From an uncultured Rubrobacteraceae bacterium (GTDB taxonomy: Bacteria; Actinomycetota; Rubrobacteria; Rubrobacterales; Rubrobacteraceae), in contig CADCUZ010000026.1 of assembly GCA_902806015.1 (NCBI GenBank), positions 1 to 15,234 of the forward strand: 15,234 nucleotides of DNA, read 5' to 3'. Shown here piece after piece: positions 13,110-15,234 of this stretch. The number at the start of each line of letters is the position of its first letter. The stretch's first letter is position 1. Both the position numbers and the translations under genes were made by a program. A model generated the notes under the pieces. That model did no database searches and was not told the origin of the DNA. It worked only from the letters and a program-made list of their open reading frames with translations.

Positions 13110-13123
13110 CGGACCGACGCCGC

Positions 13124-13187
13124 CCGCGGATAGGGAAACCGTTCCACCCGGGTCCGGTACGAAGCCTGCCCCCTATCACCCACGCGG
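13124..13187. terminator. Nested inverted repeat between convergent genes
   Basis: CCGCG-GATAGGG (13124-13135) can pair with CCCTATC (13171-13177) and, after a 5-nt bulge, CGCGG (13183-13187). An inner ACCG/CGGT pair (13138-13141, 13155-13158) extends it. It sits in the 90-nt gap between two converging genes, the usual place for a bidirectional terminator, but there is no T-run on either strand. Confidence 0.35.
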
Positions 13188-13199
13188 CGTAACCCGTCC

Positions 13200-13772
13200 T
13201 TACCGGCGGCCGTCCACGATGCGCTCCAGGTCCGTGACGACGCGGTCCAGTTCGTCCACGATGGGGCCGCCCGCTTCCGCGAGCTTGTCCGCGACCGCCC
13301 GGTAGTACCAGAGGGTTCCGGCCCTGCCGCCGTCGAATCGGTCCCAGAGGCCTTCCCCGATGGCCCGGTAGTCCGCGAGGACGGAGCGGGCGTTGTGGAG
13401 CTTGTCGGCCGCCGAAACGAGGCGGACGGGGGTGGGCGCTTCGGAGAGGTGAGCTAGGTAATCCTCCTTGCGCTGGCGCCAGGGCGGTTTCGGATCCTCG
13501 TGGGTGTCCGTACATCCGGCGACGATGTCGGCGACGCCGTCGCCGAAGCGGGCCCGGATCTCCGCGAGTCGCGGCTCGCCGCCGGCGTCCTCGGGGGCGT
13601 CGTGCAGGAGGGCGGCTATGACCTCGCTTTCTGTTCCACCGTTCTCGCCCACGATGGCCGCGACCGCGAGCAGGTGCGTGACGTAGGGTACGCAGGTGCC
13701 CTTGCGGACCTGATCCCTGTGCAGATCGGCGGCGTAGGCGAGGGCCTTGTCGAGTTTCTCTGTGTAGGACAA
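13200..13772 (-). CDS. HD-domain protein, probable small (p)ppGpp hydrolase (MESH1-like)
   Basis: A 190-residue single-domain HD protein. The TTG start at 13770-13772 has AGGAGG 5 nt upstream. The SpoT/MESH1 hydrolase pattern is visible: ALAYAADLHRDQVRKG, PYVTHL with His33, AALLHDAPED with His57-Asp58 and the catalytic-type Glu61-Asp62, FGDGVADIVAGCTD, and SAADKLHNAR with Asp123. These correspond to the manganese ligands His35, His61, Asp62 and Asp122 and the ED pair of human MESH1 as I recall them. No synthetase, TGS or ACT domain is present. MESH1-type enzymes remove the 3'-pyrophosphate from ppGpp or act on NADPH; which applies here is unknown. It is the last gene of a minus-strand operon, 13 nt after the DUF429 gene. 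Confidence 0.75.
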   Translation of the reverse strand: MSYTEKLDKALAYAADLHRDQVRKGTCVPYVTHLLAVAAIVGENGGTESEVIAALLHDAPEDAGGEPRLAEIRARFGDGVADIVAGCTDTHEDPKPPWRQRKEDYLAHLSEAPTPVRLVSAADKLHNARSVLADYRAIGEGLWDRFDGGRAGTLWYYRAVADKLAEAGGPIVDELDRVVTDLERIVDGRR

Positions 13773-13785
13773 CGGGGCCTCCTCT

Positions 13786-14613
13786 CTAGCCTGCGAGTAA
13801 GGCGGGGTCCAGGATCCAACCCTCCTCCCGGTCGCACTCCGGCGGAACGCCCCAATTCTCGTTCCTCTTCGTGTACGCCCAGGCGGCCTGGATGGCGCAC
13901 AGGAGCGAGTCCAGTGCGTCTGCGCCCGGCTCTTCTGTGAACCTCTGCTTCCAGGCGCCGTCCATCGCGACGGTGGAGCCGTACGCGCGGCGCAGCGTCT
14001 CCGACCCGAGGCCCGAGACGAGCCGCTCCCGCGCCCCGCGTCTCTCGGGCGTGTCGGGCACGCCGTCCCTCTTGTAGCTCGCGCGGCCAAGGAAACGTCG
14101 GGCGACTACGGCGGGGTAGGCCTCGACGGCCACGCGAGGGTCGCCGTTCGGGCGGCAGGGCTCGACGGCGACGCCGGAGCGGAGCAGGCGCGGGGCGCCC
14201 TGGAAGAACATCTTGCCCACCGGCACCCGGAAGAGCATCATCGCGCTGCTCGAGCCGCTCCTTCGGTCGGCGAGCCGGTAGCGCCACTTGCTCCCGTAGG
14301 GGCGCGAGGCCATGTCCGCCCGAACCGCGCCCTCGAACCCTTCCTTGCCGAGCCGAGCCACCTCCCCGACGTAGCCCTCCCAGCCCGCCGGCCAGCCGAG
14401 GGCGGAAACGAGACCCTTCGGTTGGCCGAACGGGAAGTCCATCCCGCACACCCACGGGCCGGGTGTCTGCAGCCAGGATTCGAATTGCCCGAAATCAGTT
14501 AGCGTCTCGGCGTCCTCTACCCGCAAGACCCCGGCGGTCAGCTCGCAGCGCAGGGCGACGAGGGGCTTGCGGTGGGCGGGGGCGCTGGTGAAGTCCAGGC
14601 CGTAGACCTTCAA
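13786..14613 (-). CDS. DUF429 family protein (predicted RNase H-fold)
   Basis: A 275-residue protein that opens with KVYGLDFTSAP and has a second acidic motif CGMDFPFGQP near residue 57, the pattern of DUF429 proteins, which are predicted from structure comparison to have an RNase H-like fold with acidic active-site residues. Later parts include VEAYPAVVARRFLG and the helix DALDSLLCAIQAAWAY, also typical. No biochemical function is established. The start is a TTG at 14611-14613, chosen because the family begins exactly at this motif; no good ribosome site is seen, and translation may be coupled to the upstream gene, which stops 16 nt before. The HD-domain gene follows after 13 nt. Confidence 0.75.
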   Translation of the reverse strand: MKVYGLDFTSAPAHRKPLVALRCELTAGVLRVEDAETLTDFGQFESWLQTPGPWVCGMDFPFGQPKGLVSALGWPAGWEGYVGEVARLGKEGFEGAVRADMASRPYGSKWRYRLADRRSGSSSAMMLFRVPVGKMFFQGAPRLLRSGVAVEPCRPNGDPRVAVEAYPAVVARRFLGRASYKRDGVPDTPERRGARERLVSGLGSETLRRAYGSTVAMDGAWKQRFTEEPGADALDSLLCAIQAAWAYTKRNENWGVPPECDREEGWILDPALLAG

Positions 14614-14629
14614 CGGTGGGAGGCCGGCG

Positions 14630-15234
14630 TCAGCGGCCCTCTTCCCCCTCCTTTGCGCGGGCGAGCCGGCGGACGTCCGGTTTGCGGTCCTCCTCCGGAA
14701 CCTTCTCGCCCTCGTCCTTGCCGCCGGGGATGTGCCATTCGATCACCTGGTTCATCTCCGCGCCTATCAGCATGATAAAGGCAGAGTAGTAGATGTAGAG
14801 CAGCAGGAGGATCACGCCGGTCAGCGACCCGTAGGTCTCGTTGTAGGAGTCGCCTCCGATGTTCCCCACGTAGAAAGAGAAGAGCAGTGAGAAGAGCAAC
14901 CAGAACGCGAAGGCCAGGATCGCGCCGGGGCTGATCCAGGCGAACTTCTGCTTTGCGGCCGGAGCGAAAAAGTAGATGATGGCGAAAGTAAACAATACGA
15001 TGCACGCCACTATCGGCCACTGAATAATACGCCACACCGCCTCGAACGTGCCCTTGAGCCCGATGGCACCGGCCAGCCCGCCGCCGACGGAGCCGCCGAA
15101 GATGACGATGCCGAAAGCCGTAAGCATGAGGACGATTACGGCGAGCGAGATAAAGATGGAGATGCCGTACATCTTCCAGGCCGGCCGGTCCTCCTCGACC
15201 TCGTACATCACGTTCATCGCTTCCATGATCGAGC
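14630..15234 (-). CDS. YihY/BrkB family membrane protein, 5' end outside the window
   Basis: The frame is open to the window edge, so the N-terminal part of the gene is missing. The visible 198 or more residues contain NVMYEVEEDRPAWK followed by about four membrane segments: ISIFISLAVIVLMLTAFGI, WPIVACIVLFTFAIIYFFAP, ILAFAFWLLFSLLFSFYVG and the family's signature end SLTGVILLLLYIYYSAFIMLIGAEMN. The tail is soluble and charged. These match the C-terminal half of the YihY/virulence factor BrkB family (Pfam PF03631, once misnamed ribonuclease BN), usually about 280-330 residues with six spans. An ATG at 15226 lies inside the conserved region and is unlikely to be the true start. It heads the operon with the DUF429 and HD genes. 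Function is unknown; transport has been suggested. Confidence 0.85.
   Translation of the reverse strand, partial: SIMEAMNVMYEVEEDRPAWKMYGISIFISLAVIVLMLTAFGIVIFGGSVGGGLAGAIGLKGTFEAVWRIIQWPIVACIVLFTFAIIYFFAPAAKQKFAWISPGAILAFAFWLLFSLLFSFYVGNIGGDSYNETYGSLTGVILLLLYIYYSAFIMLIGAEMNQVIEWHIPGGKDEGEKVPEEDRKPDVRRLARAKEGEEGR

Noticed and set aside
7313..13202. Shared 13-mer TAACCCGTCCTTA at 7313 and 13190
   Set aside because: The second copy overlaps a stop codon and lacks the 11-bp repeat; probably chance.
1..15234. CRISPR arrays, tRNA or rRNA genes, insertion sequences, attachment sites
   Set aside because: I saw no regular spaced repeats, no tRNA-like arms with GTTCRANYC, no transposase and no terminal repeats of mobile elements.

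Overview
The window is high-GC bacterial DNA with frequent GTG and TTG starts, purine-rich ribosome sites, a SufU-type Fe-S scaffold, very GC-rich wobble positions and probable leaderless genes. This points to an actinobacterium; the gene content (GYD-domain protein, DUF6391 protein, PrdB-like protein, arylsulfotransferase) reminds me most of Rubrobacter. That genus call is inference, since no rRNA is present.

Layout. Positions 36-2036 hold small genes on the minus strand: a membrane-anchored protein with a Thr-Ala repeat tail, a two-gene unit of tiny proteins, and a GYD-domain protein. They are separated by long non-coding stretches that carry a four-copy repeat (ACTTCsGAGA followed by a hairpin). 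Positions 2396-6134 hold a Tat/lipoprotein-type arylsulfotransferase followed 43 nt later by a 716-residue polytopic membrane protein with a GT-C glycosyltransferase look; this may be a surface-glycan or sulfate-transfer unit. Next come glyoxalase I (6232-6612), a decayed PilX-like prepilin relic (6673-7271), a small zinc-ribbon protein and a small glycine-rich membrane protein. SufU (minus) is convergent with the latter and divergent from ychF.

The most notable element is at 9777-10406. A gene overlaps the ychF stop codon (TAGTG) and encodes a GrdB/PrdB-family protein interrupted by one in-frame TGA at 10170-10172. Reading TGA as selenocysteine gives a 209-residue protein with a U-x-x-C redox motif at residues 132-135. 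A GC-rich hairpin follows, with its apical-loop G exactly 18 nt after the TGA, the same spacing I recall for E. coli fdhF. I read this as a selenoprotein gene that ordinary gene callers would split or call a pseudogene.

Downstream, 10407-10739 contains a terminator-like hairpin, a candidate structured RNA (10482-10674) closed by a perfect 9-bp stem, and a TATAAT promoter sitting in an inverted repeat ahead of a DUF6391 membrane protein. A mercuric-reductase/dihydrolipoamide-dehydrogenase-like flavoprotein (11736-13109) converges on a minus-strand operon: YihY/BrkB membrane protein (cut by the window edge), a DUF429 protein, and an HD-domain protein with the residue pattern of small (p)ppGpp hydrolases.

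Redox and stress functions are over-represented (PrdB-like selenoprotein, glyoxalase, SufU, FAD disulfide reductase, YchF), but most are separate transcription units, so a single pathway is not shown.
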